From NCBI GenBank assembly GCA_950022495.1, contig CATLLJ010000010.1:1-64000 (forward strand): a DNA stretch of 64,000 nt, read 5' to 3'. Positions 34,177 to 42,809 of this stretch are shown here, in pieces. Source of the DNA: an uncultured bacterium (GTDB lineage Bacteria > Cyanobacteriota > Vampirovibrionia > Gastranaerophilales > Gastranaerophilaceae). Below the pieces are notes generated by a model. The model was not told where the DNA came from. It did not search any database and saw only the letters and a program-made list of their open reading frames with translations. Positions within the stretch are counted from its first letter, which is position 1, and every line of letters begins with the position of its first letter. Made by a program: the position numbers and the translations under genes.

Positions 34177-37100
34177 ATGAAAGTTGATTCAGGCAAAAAA
34201 AGCAGTAAACTCGTTATTGACAGTACTAAAGGTACTGCTCCTATTGATGAACAATATACTGAAGGTTATTCTCAGGATATCATTGATCTTGCTATGCAAT
34301 ATAAAGGAAGTTACGGTTCTAAATATTCAGACGAATTTTACTTACAATATGCAAGCAGAGCTCTATCTATTTCTTCTTTAAAGGTTTCAGCAAGTCATAT
34401 TGCCGGTAATGCGGCAAATTTGGCTATTCAAGATCCTGAATGGGCTGGTTATTCTTATGAAGAAATAATTCAGATGGAAAATAACGGATATAAAATTCCT
34501 CAAGAAGTTCTTTTATGGGCTCATGCTCAGGCTGAATCTGATGTTACTTCATATCAGTGTGTTACAGATTCATCAACTGCTGATGATGGCTCTACTGACC
34601 AATTAAACGCAGAATCAGATATTAATACAATCCTTGCAAATGCTCAAAAATATATTATTAAAGCAGAAAAAGCTGAAGAAGAAATCAAGGCTAAAACTGA
34701 AGAATTTGAAGTTGTAAAAAATAAAGCATTACAAATTAAAAAAGACAACGAAGATTCTTTTAAAGAAGCATCTCAAAAAATGTCTAAAATGAAACAAGAA
34801 TGGGATGATTTAAACAAAAAAGCTAAAGAAGGTTCATTAACATCTACAGAAGAAAAAAGATATAACGAAATATCTAAATTAATATCAACTGATGCAAAGA
34901 AAAATGTATCATCAAATCAATCTAATGTTGAAGCTTTAGATGAATTATTCGCAACTATGAACGGTTTAAATGATTTGATTGAGCAGGACAATGCTCTAGT
35001 TGAAGATATCAAACAGGTTACTTCAAACCTTGGTAATATGGATAAATCTTATAATGACAATCAAAAGAAACATACAAATAAAGCAATTGCACCAACCAAC
35101 GATGGTTTATTAGCACAAACTTTATTCGGTTTATTTGGACCGGCTGCAGTTCTTCAAAAAGCATATAAAGCCGGTGAAGATTTAGGAAAAAATGTTACTG
35201 AACTAGATGAAAATGCTAATAGTTCTGAAAGCATTGAAGTAGTTGGATTTGCAGAAGAATATAAAGCATCAATAGATGAACAAAAAGAACTTGCAGAAAA
35301 AGTTGATGGTAATGGTACTGATAAATCAAGTGCCCCTAAAGTTAATAATAATCCATTAAGACGTGATTCCAGAGGTGCTTCATCAAATAAAGGTTCTAAC
35401 TACACCGCTGATGATCTTAGTGATGTAAGTTCTTCAGCAAGTCCAGTTAAAGGAATTGCCAAAGGCGTTTCAACTGCTACTAATATTGTTGGTAATGTTG
35501 GTGCTGCTGGTGCAGGTCTTGTTGGTGCCGGAATTGGTGGTCTTGGTATAGCTGCTAATGGTTTATTTAGTGCTATTGGTTGTGGCGGAATTTTAAACCC
35601 ACTAATGGTTCCAAGCTTAGTGTGTTTATGTGATGCTGCAGTTTGGAAATCTCTTTCTTCTATTGCAGAAACTACACTTGCTCAGGTTGCACTTGAAGTA
35701 GAGCAGGCTAATATTAAGAAAACTCTTAAAACTATTCAGAAAGATATGAAGAAAACTAATCAAGAAATGAAAAAGCTTCTTTCTGAATATAAATCATCAA
35801 GTAAAAAACATGAAAAAATTGTTCAATCTTATGAACTTACAGGCAATAAATTTAATGAATTGCAAGAACAAGAATTAAGAAGAAATGAAGAAATGCAAGC
35901 CGAAGAAGAATCTCAAAATGATGATGAAAAATCTTCAGGTGCTAAGCAAAATAAAAAAGATGATAATAACAGCAATTTATCTGAAATGTCAAATTTAGCC
36001 GGTCAAATGCAAGCATCTTCTATGCAAGATAAAATGTTAACCAAAAAGATGGATAAAAATATTAAAGCTAGAGATGCTATGGTTCGTAAAACTCAACAAA
36101 ATGCTCAAAAGTTAACTACTAAAAATGAAAATTTCAAAGCTCAAAATAAAGAAAATAAAAAGATTGCAAATAAAGCTATGATTACTGGTGGAGCTACAGC
36201 CGTCGTTGCTGGAACAACTGCTCTGATGTCAAGCTTACAGCAATCAGCAGCTCAGCCATTATTATCAAATCCGTTTACTGCAGCTCTTGGTGCGGCAATA
36301 ATCGCATTGGATGTTGTTGGTATAGCTGCATCTATTTCTACCGGTATAATTGGTGCAACTTCTACTTTGCTTGGCGGTGTTGGTCGTATTTTAAGTAATG
36401 TTGCAGATGGTGCTATCAAGGATACAAACTCTGGTTTAAAAGATATTTCCGGTAATATTAATGATAACAATAAAGAACTTCGTGACATGAAAAAAGACGT
36501 AAAAAATTGGGATAAATCAGAAGCTCCTAGATTTATGTTTTCACCAAGCGATAACAATAACAATGATTCAAAATCTTCAGGTTCAGGTTTCAAAGGTGTT
36601 CCTGGTAATGATTCAGCTCCGGCTGCATCTCCTGAAGTTGCTAAATCAGTTACTCCAAATATCCCTTCCCTAAATAATAATGCAAATACAGGTATTGCAC
36701 CTCAAAATCAAGGTGCTGATAATAATGCACTTCCTGCACAACCTAAAGAAGATAAAAAACCACAAGGTGTTGAAGCTAAACAATCAGTTGTTAAATTTGA
36801 AAATTCTAACAATGAAACTCCTAAATCAATTGATGAAATTGCACAACAAAAATCAAATAAACAACAAAATTCAGCACAACAAAAACCTCAAGAAGCTAAT
36901 GCTCCTCAAGAACGAGTTGAGAAAAAATCACCTTTAGTTAAAAATGCGGAAGCAAAAGCTAGCAAGGCTGTTTCTAATCCTGATAAGAAAAAAGCTGACA
37001 AACAAGATAAAAATAAAAAACAAGACAAAGCAGTTGCAGCTCAATCTAATGAACAAAAAATGAACCAGAAACTTGCAAATGAAAAGAATGATATTCTTGG

Positions 37101-37659
37101 CGAATTAAGAGCTATCGAACGTGACAGCAAATCTGCTGAAAGCTCATCAGATAAAGTTGATGCACTTCTTAAAAATAATGCAGCTAAATCAAAATTATTG
37201 AAACAACAATTTGATGGTTTAAATGCAGATGTTCAAAATATTAAAATTGACGAAAAGAATGCAAAATCTGTAAAAACTCTTCAAAAAGATTTTGAAAGAG
37301 ATGCAAATGAAGTTGATAATATCGTAGTTGTTTTAAATAACAAAGCATCTAAATCAACTGTTGCATCAGATGAAAATCTTGAAGATGAAAAAGACATCAA
37401 TAAAGATGATATGATTTCAATTGTAAACGATGCAATTGGTGAAAAAGAACAAGAAAAAGTTCAAGAAGAAGAACTTGCAGAAGATACTAATATTCTTGCA
37501 GCTTCTGCATCAACAAATGTTAATGCTGCAAAAGATACAGTGACTGATGACAAAGCTGATAGAAAACTTGCAAGATTTAATAATGACAGCATTATTGAAT
37601 CTAAGAAAAAACGTAAAAAAGTTCAAGCAGTTTCAGCTTCTTCTAATAAAAAAGCTTAG
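34177..37659 (+). CDS. 1160-residue coiled-coil protein with two hydrophobic modules
   Basis: The largest protein in the window. I recognise no family. Seen parts: a folded N-terminal domain (1-130), coiled coil (150-300), a linker rich in Ser and Asn, a glycine-rich hydrophobic module (about 425-490), a second coiled coil (500-660), another hydrophobic module (667-740), a low-complexity Asn/Gln/Pro stretch (780-960) and a final acidic coiled coil (960-1110) with a Lys-rich end. There is no signal peptide or LPXTG. The coiled coil-hydrophobic-coiled coil-hydrophobic plan is seen in pore-forming translocators, but this is only an analogy. AAAGGGA precedes the ATG. Confidence 0.75.
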   Translation: MKVDSGKKSSKLVIDSTKGTAPIDEQYTEGYSQDIIDLAMQYKGSYGSKYSDEFYLQYASRALSISSLKVSASHIAGNAANLAIQDPEWAGYSYEEIIQMENNGYKIPQEVLLWAHAQAESDVTSYQCVTDSSTADDGSTDQLNAESDINTILANAQKYIIKAEKAEEEIKAKTEEFEVVKNKALQIKKDNEDSFKEASQKMSKMKQEWDDLNKKAKEGSLTSTEEKRYNEISKLISTDAKKNVSSNQSNVEALDELFATMNGLNDLIEQDNALVEDIKQVTSNLGNMDKSYNDNQKKHTNKAIAPTNDGLLAQTLFGLFGPAAVLQKAYKAGEDLGKNVTELDENANSSESIEVVGFAEEYKASIDEQKELAEKVDGNGTDKSSAPKVNNNPLRRDSRGASSNKGSNYTADDLSDVSSSASPVKGIAKGVSTATNIVGNVGAAGAGLVGAGIGGLGIAANGLFSAIGCGGILNPLMVPSLVCLCDAAVWKSLSSIAETTLAQVALEVEQANIKKTLKTIQKDMKKTNQEMKKLLSEYKSSSKKHEKIVQSYELTGNKFNELQEQELRRNEEMQAEEESQNDDEKSSGAKQNKKDDNNSNLSEMSNLAGQMQASSMQDKMLTKKMDKNIKARDAMVRKTQQNAQKLTTKNENFKAQNKENKKIANKAMITGGATAVVAGTTALMSSLQQSAAQPLLSNPFTAALGAAIIALDVVGIAASISTGIIGATSTLLGGVGRILSNVADGAIKDTNSGLKDISGNINDNNKELRDMKKDVKNWDKSEAPRFMFSPSDNNNNDSKSSGSGFKGVPGNDSAPAASPEVAKSVTPNIPSLNNNANTGIAPQNQGADNNALPAQPKEDKKPQGVEAKQSVVKFENSNNETPKSIDEIAQQKSNKQQNSAQQKPQEANAPQERVEKKSPLVKNAEAKASKAVSNPDKKKADKQDKNKKQDKAVAAQSNEQKMNQKLANEKNDILGELRAIERDSKSAESSSDKVDALLKNNAAKSKLLKQQFDGLNADVQNIKIDEKNAKSVKTLQKDFERDANEVDNIVVVLNNKASKSTVASDENLEDEKDINKDDMISIVNDAIGEKEQEKVQEEELAEDTNILAASASTNVNAAKDTVTDDKADRKLARFNNDSIIESKKKRKKVQAVSASSNKKA

Positions 37660-37668
37660 ATTTTAGAA

Positions 37669-37839
37669 TTATTTAGTGTCGTCTTTTTCAAGATTTTTAA
37701 GAGCATATTCACAACATTGTTTAACAAGGTTATTTAATGAAACCCCTTTATTTTGAGCAACTATGGATAATTGTTCAATCAGTTCTAAAGGTAAACGAAA
37801 TGTTTTATTGACCATTTCGGGTTTTTCAATTTTAAACAT
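37669..37839 (-). CDS. Ribbon-helix-helix regulator
   Basis: A 56-residue Arc/CopG-type protein: MFKIEKPEMVNKTFRLPLEL, then a helix-turn-helix pair with AQNKGVSLNNLVKQCCEYAL. Such proteins bind DNA as dimers through the beta strand (NKTFRL). GAGGTG 7 bases before the ATG at 37839 decides the start. It is divergent from the prepilin at 37963 and faces a palindrome at 37903, so it is the likely repressor of that prepilin. It is convergent with the giant coiled-coil gene, 9 bases away. Confidence 0.8.
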   Translation of the reverse strand: MFKIEKPEMVNKTFRLPLELIEQLSIVAQNKGVSLNNLVKQCCEYALKNLEKDDTK

Positions 37840-37902
37840 AATCACCTCACTTAGTTTAATTCTTGCATGTTTAACAATTAAGAAAAACACGTTATTAAAC
37901 AT

Positions 37903-37934
37903 GTGTAAATTACACTTGTATTAATATGTGTAAT
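37903..37934. promoter_or_regulatory. Operator candidate for the RHH regulator
   Basis: GTGTAAATTACAC at 37903-37915 is a palindrome with a single-base centre and abuts the -35 box. A second half site ATGTGTAAT lies at 37926-37934 between -35 and -10. Repeated TGTGTAA elements placed over a promoter fit a small repressor. Confidence 0.55.
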
Positions 37935-37944
37935 ATGGTATTTT
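37916..37944 (+). promoter_or_regulatory. Prepilin promoter with extended -10
   Basis: TTGTAT, 17 bases, then TATTTT preceded by TGG. Transcription would start near 37951, just before the AAAGGAGG ribosome site. Confidence 0.45.
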
Positions 37945-37962
37945 TAAATAAAAGGAGGCAGT

Positions 37963-38667
37963 ATGAAAAAAGCTTTTACATTAGCAGAAGTTTTAATTAC
38001 TCTTGGTGTTATTGGTGTTGTTTCGGCTATTACATTACCGGGTATGCTTACTAATTTTAAGAAAAGAGAAACTGTTGCAAAAGTAAAAGCGGCATATAGC
38101 ATTTTTTCTCAGGCTGTCAAGTTATCTATTGAGTATAATGATGAGGTGGGCGGTTGGGATTTTTCAAATGACGCAAATGTTGCAGAAAGATATATTATCC
38201 CATATCTGACAGGTGTAACAAGATATAATAGACCACTTAGTACTATTCCAATGCGAACCCTTTCATCGCAGGGCAATGCTGAAGGTAACAGGTATCTCGA
38301 TTGGAGTTGGAATATTTCGTCTCATCCTGTTTATATGCTGCAGAATGGCATGTTTTTTACTTTTACAAATTCAAATGATGGGTATCCAACAATTGTTGTT
38401 GATATTAATGGTCCGAAAAAGCCTAATATAATGGGCATAGATGGATTTGCTTTCTGGATAGATCCTGAAACTTCTTCTGTTGTGCCGGCAGGTGCTAAAT
38501 ATTCCAGAGATGTGGTTTTAGGAAAATCTGGTTCATTGGTCAGAGTCTGTAAGAGAGATAGCAGCTGGCAATATTATCGAGGTGGGTATTGTGCAGCTCT
38601 TATGCAAAAAGATGGCTGGTCAATATCTTCTGATTACCCGTGGGGAAATGGTAATTTAACGAGATAA
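37963..38667 (+). CDS. Type IV pilin-like prepilin with DYPW motif
   Basis: A 234-residue prepilin: leader MKKA, then FTLAEVLITLGVIGVV, cleavage after A4, Glu at mature position 5. The globular part has VVDINGPKKPNIMGIDGFAFW (pseudopilin-like DxNG loop) and close to the end DGWSISSDYPW, followed by eight more residues. The AAAGGAGG site is excellent. It is paired with a divergent RHH regulator. It should be an exported minor component of the type IV pilus or a related fibre. Confidence 0.9.
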   Translation: MKKAFTLAEVLITLGVIGVVSAITLPGMLTNFKKRETVAKVKAAYSIFSQAVKLSIEYNDEVGGWDFSNDANVAERYIIPYLTGVTRYNRPLSTIPMRTLSSQGNAEGNRYLDWSWNISSHPVYMLQNGMFFTFTNSNDGYPTIVVDINGPKKPNIMGIDGFAFWIDPETSSVVPAGAKYSRDVVLGKSGSLVRVCKRDSSWQYYRGGYCAALMQKDGWSISSDYPWGNGNLTR

Positions 38668-38685
38668 AATTAATTTATTGTATAT

Positions 38686-38854
38686 AATGGATTGCCACGT
38701 GCTAAAGCCTAAAGCCTCGCAAAGACTTAGCTCGTATTGTCATTGCGAGGAGTGAAACGACGAAACAATCCATTAAAAGTATTACGACATTGCGAGGGGA
38801 AAATCGAACAGGTGTATTAATTTACTTTTACATTTACCCCCGAAGCAATCCATT
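38686..38854. repeat. Palindromic dispersed repeat ending in CAATCCATT
   Basis: AATGGATTG at 38686-38694 is inverted at 38766-38774 and repeated at 38846-38854. Inside, CCTCGCAA faces TTGCGAGG. The sequence TGTCATTGCGAGGAGTGAAA belongs to a type of intergenic repeat seen in many unrelated bacteria. No gene is present. The element can fold into a long imperfect hairpin. Confidence 0.7.
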
Positions 38855-38870
38855 TTAGAAACTCTATTAC

Positions 38871-38909
38871 AAAAAGCGAGTGTGGGAAAAATTCTCACAC
38901 TCGCTTTTT
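38871..38909. terminator. Strong bidirectional terminator
   Basis: An 18-bp stem starting AAAAAGCGAGTGTG, with one G-T pair and a 3-base loop, has A and T runs at its ends. It serves adhE and possibly the prepilin. Confidence 0.8.
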
Positions 38910-38928
38910 GTATGTTTTATTAAATCAA

Positions 38929-41616
38929 TTATTTTGATTTTTTAGCTGTAGGGTAGTAATCTCTTACAACACCTTCAAATGCATCGATATAAATTTGTTT
39001 CATATCTGACATTAGAGGGTATGCAGGGTTAGCACCTGTACATTGGTCGTCGAATGCTAATTCAACCATTTCGTCTAACTTAGCGTAGAATTGTTCTTCT
39101 GTTACGCCGAAGTCTTTGATTGAATTTGGAAGGTTAACAGCTTTCATAAGTTTGTCAACTGCTTCAATTAACAATTCAACTTTTTCGTCATCATTCTTAC
39201 CGCCCAATCCTAATTCGTCAGCGATTTGACCGTATTTAGTTTTAGCGTTAGGGAATTTGTATTGAGGGAAAGTTGCTTGTTTTTTAGGAGCATCAACAGC
39301 GTTGTATTTGATAACCTGTCTGATTAACAATGCGTTAGCAACACCGTGAGGAACGTTGAACATAGCACCTAATTTGTGAGCCATTGAGTGGCACAATCCT
39401 AAGAATGAGTTAGCAAATGCCATACCTGCAATTGTTGCAGCGTAGTGCATTTTTTCTCTTGCGATAGGATCGTTAGCACCTTCAGACCATGATCTTTCAA
39501 GGTATCTGAATACAAGTTTTGTAGCTTCTAAAGCATTTGAATTTGTGAAGTTTGTAGCCATACAAGAAACATAAGCTTCAATTGCGTGAACTAATGCGTC
39601 AATACCTGATGCTGCTGTTAAACCTTTTGGCATACCGTCAACAAAGTTAGGGTCAACAATTGCCATATTAGGAGTTAAAGCGTAATCAGCGATTGCGTAT
39701 TTAACGTGAGTTTCATCATCAGTGATGATTGCAAACGGTGTAACTTCTGAACCTGTACCTGAAGTTGTAGGGATAGCAACCATAGTAGCTTTTTTACCCA
39801 ATTCAGGGATAGCACAAATTCTTTTTCTGATATCCATGAATCTCATTGCGATATCTTCAAAGTTTGTATCAGGTTGTTCATATAATAACCACATAATTTT
39901 AGCAGCATCCATTGGAGAACCGCCACCTAATGAAATGATAACATCAGGTTCGTATGGTCTAATGATTTCCATAGCTTGATTGATTGTAGAAAGTGTTGGA
40001 TCCGGTTTAACATCAAAGAAGATTTGGTGGTCAATTCCGATTTCATCCAATACGTTAACGATAGCATCAACTGCACCTGAATTGAATAAGAATCTGTCAG
40101 TTACAATAAATGCACGTTTTTTACCTTGAAGTTCACGAAGAGCTAAATCAATAGCACCTCTCTTGAAGTAAACTTTTGGCGGAACTTTGAACCATAACAT
40201 GTTTTCTCTCCTTTCAGCAACTGTTTTGTAATTTAATAAGTGTTCAACACCTACGTTACCTGAAACAGCGTTGCCGCCCCAAGATCCGCAGCCAAGTGTT
40301 AATGATGGTTCTAATTTGAAGTTATATAAGTCTCCGATACCACCTTGAGATGATGGAGAGTTGATTAATACTCTGCAAGAAGGCATTTTCTTAGCATAAG
40401 TGTCAATTCTTTCGCTGTGACGAGCATCAGTGTAAAGAACTGATGTGTGACCTGCTCCACCGTGTGATACTAAGAAGTAAGCTTTTTCAGTAGCATCTTC
40501 AAAATCACTTGCTCTATATAATGAAAGGATTGGAGAAAGTTTTTCTCTTGAGAATGGGTCTTCCCAATCTACAGTTGGTCTTTCAGCTAAAAGAACTTTA
40601 GCATTTTCCGGAACTTCAAAACCTGAAAGTTCAGCAATTCTATGAGCAGATTGACCAACGATGTCAGGGTGTGCTGTACCGCGTTTTGGATCGATGAATG
40701 GAAGATCAATCATTTTTTGTTGTTCTTGTTCATTTACAAGATATGCACCACGGTATTCAAATTCTTTTTTAACTTCTTCGTAAACACTGTCAACAACGAT
40801 AACTGATTGTTCAGAAGCACAAATCATACCGTTATCAAAAGTTTTTGACATAAGAATTGAAGAAACAGCCATTTTAATATCAGCAGTTTCGTCAATAACA
40901 GCAGAAGTGTTACCAGGACCAACACCTAATGCAGGGTTGCCTGAAGAGTATGCAGCTTTAACCATACCAGGACCGCCTGTTGCTAAGATACAGTCGATAT
41001 GAGGGTGATGCATTAATTGGCTTGATAAGTCAATTGAAGGAACATCAATCCATCCGATAATATCTTCCGGAGCACCGGCTTTAACTGCAGCTTCAAGAAC
41101 TAATTTTGCAGCAGCAATTGTGCATTCTTTTGCTCTAGGGTGTGGTGAGAAGATGATTGCGTTTCTTGTTTTTAAAGCAATTAATGATTTAAAAATTGCA
41201 GTTGAAGTAGGGTTTGTTGTAGGGATGATACCTGCCAAAACACCAAGAGGTTCTGCAACAATTTTAGTACCATTTGCTTTATCTTCTTTAATGATACCGC
41301 AAGTTTTTGCGTTTTTGTGTTTGTTGTAGATGTATTCTGATGCAAAGTGGTTTTTGATGATTTTATCTTCTAAAACACCCATACCTGTTTCATTAACAGC
41401 CATTCTTGCAAGAGGAATACGAGCTTTATCAGCAGCAGTTGCGGCTGCTTTGAAAATTTTATCAACTTGTTCTTGAGAGAAAGTTGCATAAAGTTTTTGA
41501 GCTTTTCTAACTCTTTCAATTAGAAGTTCTAATTGTTCTGCGTTGTCAACAAGACCAGACTTAGCGTTTAAAGTCTCTTCAAGTTTTTCAACATTCTTTT
41601 TGCTTTTTGTTGTCAT
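38929..41616 (-). CDS. adhE: Bifunctional aldehyde-alcohol dehydrogenase
   Basis: AdhE reduces acetyl-CoA to acetaldehyde and then ethanol, regenerating two NAD+. The 895-residue protein has the usual fusion: an N-terminal CoA-acylating aldehyde dehydrogenase (residues 1-440, catalytic Cys in GMICASEQS) and a C-terminal iron alcohol dehydrogenase (from about 455, with GGGSPMDAAK, the metal-binding HAIEAYVS and HSMAHKLGAMFNVPHG). Length matches other AdhE proteins. AAAGGAGAC precedes the ATG. A redox-type operator lies 69 bases upstream. Its presence implies fermentative ethanol formation. Confidence 0.97.
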   Translation of the reverse strand: MTTKSKKNVEKLEETLNAKSGLVDNAEQLELLIERVRKAQKLYATFSQEQVDKIFKAAATAADKARIPLARMAVNETGMGVLEDKIIKNHFASEYIYNKHKNAKTCGIIKEDKANGTKIVAEPLGVLAGIIPTTNPTSTAIFKSLIALKTRNAIIFSPHPRAKECTIAAAKLVLEAAVKAGAPEDIIGWIDVPSIDLSSQLMHHPHIDCILATGGPGMVKAAYSSGNPALGVGPGNTSAVIDETADIKMAVSSILMSKTFDNGMICASEQSVIVVDSVYEEVKKEFEYRGAYLVNEQEQQKMIDLPFIDPKRGTAHPDIVGQSAHRIAELSGFEVPENAKVLLAERPTVDWEDPFSREKLSPILSLYRASDFEDATEKAYFLVSHGGAGHTSVLYTDARHSERIDTYAKKMPSCRVLINSPSSQGGIGDLYNFKLEPSLTLGCGSWGGNAVSGNVGVEHLLNYKTVAERRENMLWFKVPPKVYFKRGAIDLALRELQGKKRAFIVTDRFLFNSGAVDAIVNVLDEIGIDHQIFFDVKPDPTLSTINQAMEIIRPYEPDVIISLGGGSPMDAAKIMWLLYEQPDTNFEDIAMRFMDIRKRICAIPELGKKATMVAIPTTSGTGSEVTPFAIITDDETHVKYAIADYALTPNMAIVDPNFVDGMPKGLTAASGIDALVHAIEAYVSCMATNFTNSNALEATKLVFRYLERSWSEGANDPIAREKMHYAATIAGMAFANSFLGLCHSMAHKLGAMFNVPHGVANALLIRQVIKYNAVDAPKKQATFPQYKFPNAKTKYGQIADELGLGGKNDDEKVELLIEAVDKLMKAVNLPNSIKDFGVTEEQFYAKLDEMVELAFDDQCTGANPAYPLMSDMKQIYIDAFEGVVRDYYPTAKKSK

Positions 41617-41658
41617 ATTTTGTCTCCTTTTTATAACACAGCATTCTATATATTATTA

Positions 41659-41664
41659 ATTATA
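41659..41664 (-). promoter_or_regulatory. Probable -10 box of adhE
   Basis: TATAAT on the minus strand, about 43 bases before the adhE ATG. The -35 region would fall on the edge of the TTGTGA/TCACAA operator. Confidence 0.4.
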
Positions 41665-41684
41665 TGTGTATCTGTATATCTAAT

Positions 41685-41702
41685 TTGTGATTTTTATCAC
41701 AA
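41685..41702. promoter_or_regulatory. Rex-like (or CRP-like) operator of adhE
   Basis: TTGTGATTTTTATCACAA is a perfect 6-6-6 palindrome of the form TTGTGA-N6-TCACAA. This is the form bound by the NADH sensor Rex, which represses fermentation genes such as adhE in several phyla. The same core also fits CRP-type sites. It overlaps the predicted -35 region, which favours repression. Confidence 0.6.
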
Positions 41703-41749
41703 TTACATTTTACTGTAAAGTTAATTAAAAATCAAGTGTATAGTTTACA

Positions 41750-42060
41750 ATCTTTATGTTTTCTTTATGTTATGCAGCGGCATGCTGAAAAGCCCTATGT
41801 TTATGCATCTTACGGGTTGGGTTTTGCTGTGCTCGGTTAAATTACTCATTTCGCTTCGCTGGTATTCGTTTTTAACACTCGCACCTTACTGGACTACGCT
41901 TCGCTTCGCCCTACGCAAAATTTTACGCCCTCGCATTAAACGCCAGCACTCACACTTGCGTCAAGACTTATTGTCTTGCCGACGCGTGTTCGACTCTCAC
42001 TCCGCTCGTGGCTCTGCTCGGGCTTGCAAAAAAAGAGCCTCGGTTGAGGCTCGTTGGAAT
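41750..42060. other. GC-rich non-coding island
   Basis: About 300 bases with high GC and many short self-complementary words (CGCTTCGC, CTCCGCTCG, CAAGAC/GTCTTG at 41964-41980). An open frame on the plus strand is rich in Arg, Leu, Ser and Trp and lacks a ribosome site, so I treat it as accidental. The island resembles the one at 8955 in composition but not clearly in sequence. Confidence 0.5.
42028..42052 (-). terminator. Minus-strand terminator-like hairpin
   Basis: GAGCCTC pairs with GAGGCTC across 4 bases; read on the minus strand it is followed by seven T. No minus-strand gene is visible upstream of it, so an RNA of unknown nature or a relic may end here. Confidence 0.5.
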
Positions 42061-42300
42061 TAAGAATAGCTGGAAGTATGAAAAAGATTAATTTTATTAA
42101 ACGATGTACATATATTTAAAACAATTGGACAGATGAGCAGTTTATATTATCTTATCAGGCTATATTTTTTATTTAATTTTTTGCAATTTCAAATTTGCTA
42201 CAACGGTAGAAATCAAGAATAAGTGTATTTTTGGCACTTTATGCCCAAATATGCATAAAAACTATATTTACAGACTGTTAACAAAAGTTTACAATAGGGG

Positions 42301-42329
42301 TTGACAAATAAAAGTTCATCGTGTATAGT
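42301..42329 (+). promoter_or_regulatory. Strong sigma-70 promoter
   Basis: TTGACA, 17 bases, then TATAGT (one base off consensus). Transcription should begin near 42336. The leader contains the hairpin AAGTGTT/AACACTT at 42346-42364. Confidence 0.7.
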
Positions 42330-42384
42330 AAAAATTGTTAGATGAAGTGTTAATTGAACACTTAATAACGAAAGGAGATTAGAG

Positions 42385-42678
42385 ATGATTACTATAAATC
42401 CTGTAAACTTTAATAATAAAAAATATATTACTTTCGGCGAAGGTAATTTAAATAACGTTAATTCTAAAGTTGGTTTAATGGCTTTGGACAAAAAACCTAA
42501 CGCTAAAATCAACTTTGAAAAAGATATGTATATAACTAAACAGGCTGATTCTGTTCAGTCTAATCCTATAAAAGCTATTGGATACAATATTGTTAAGGCT
42601 TATAATATACTTTGCACTCCTAGAAGACGTGCAACCCAAACCGAATCAAAATATATTCACATCCCATATATGGCATAG
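42385..42678 (+). CDS. Small strongly promoted protein with F-G motif
   Basis: A 97-residue protein of unknown function starting MITINPVNFNNKKYITFGEG. It is basic, has no membrane segment or signal peptide, and ends HIPYMA. A near-consensus promoter and an AAAGGAGA site suggest high expression. The N-terminal pattern, a short polar stretch and then F-x-G or F-G, is shared loosely with the proteins at 23651 and 58355. Confidence 0.7.
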   Translation: MITINPVNFNNKKYITFGEGNLNNVNSKVGLMALDKKPNAKINFEKDMYITKQADSVQSNPIKAIGYNIVKAYNILCTPRRRATQTESKYIHIPYMA

Positions 42679-42809
42679 TGAATTTCACCAAAATGAATAG
42701 ACTTAACTCTTTATTTACCCCTATATAACCGAAACAATTACCCCAATTGCGGAGGTTATTTTTTAAAAAATTATAATATCCTTTCTTTATATAAAGAAAG
42801 GATATTTTT

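Noticed and set aside
36252-36593. 113-codon minus-strand frame inside the giant gene
   Set aside because: It is antisense to an in-frame coding region of low complexity and has no ribosome site.
41985-42000. GTTCGACTC as the T-loop of a tRNA
   Set aside because: The flanking stem bases do not pair and no cloverleaf or acceptor stem can be formed around it.
41767-42063. 98-codon open frame in the GC-rich island
   Set aside because: No ribosome site, Arg/Trp/Cys-rich composition and location in a non-coding island suggest an accidental frame.
42213-42512. 99-codon minus-strand frame
   Set aside because: It runs antisense to the gene at 42385 and across its promoter, with no start signal.
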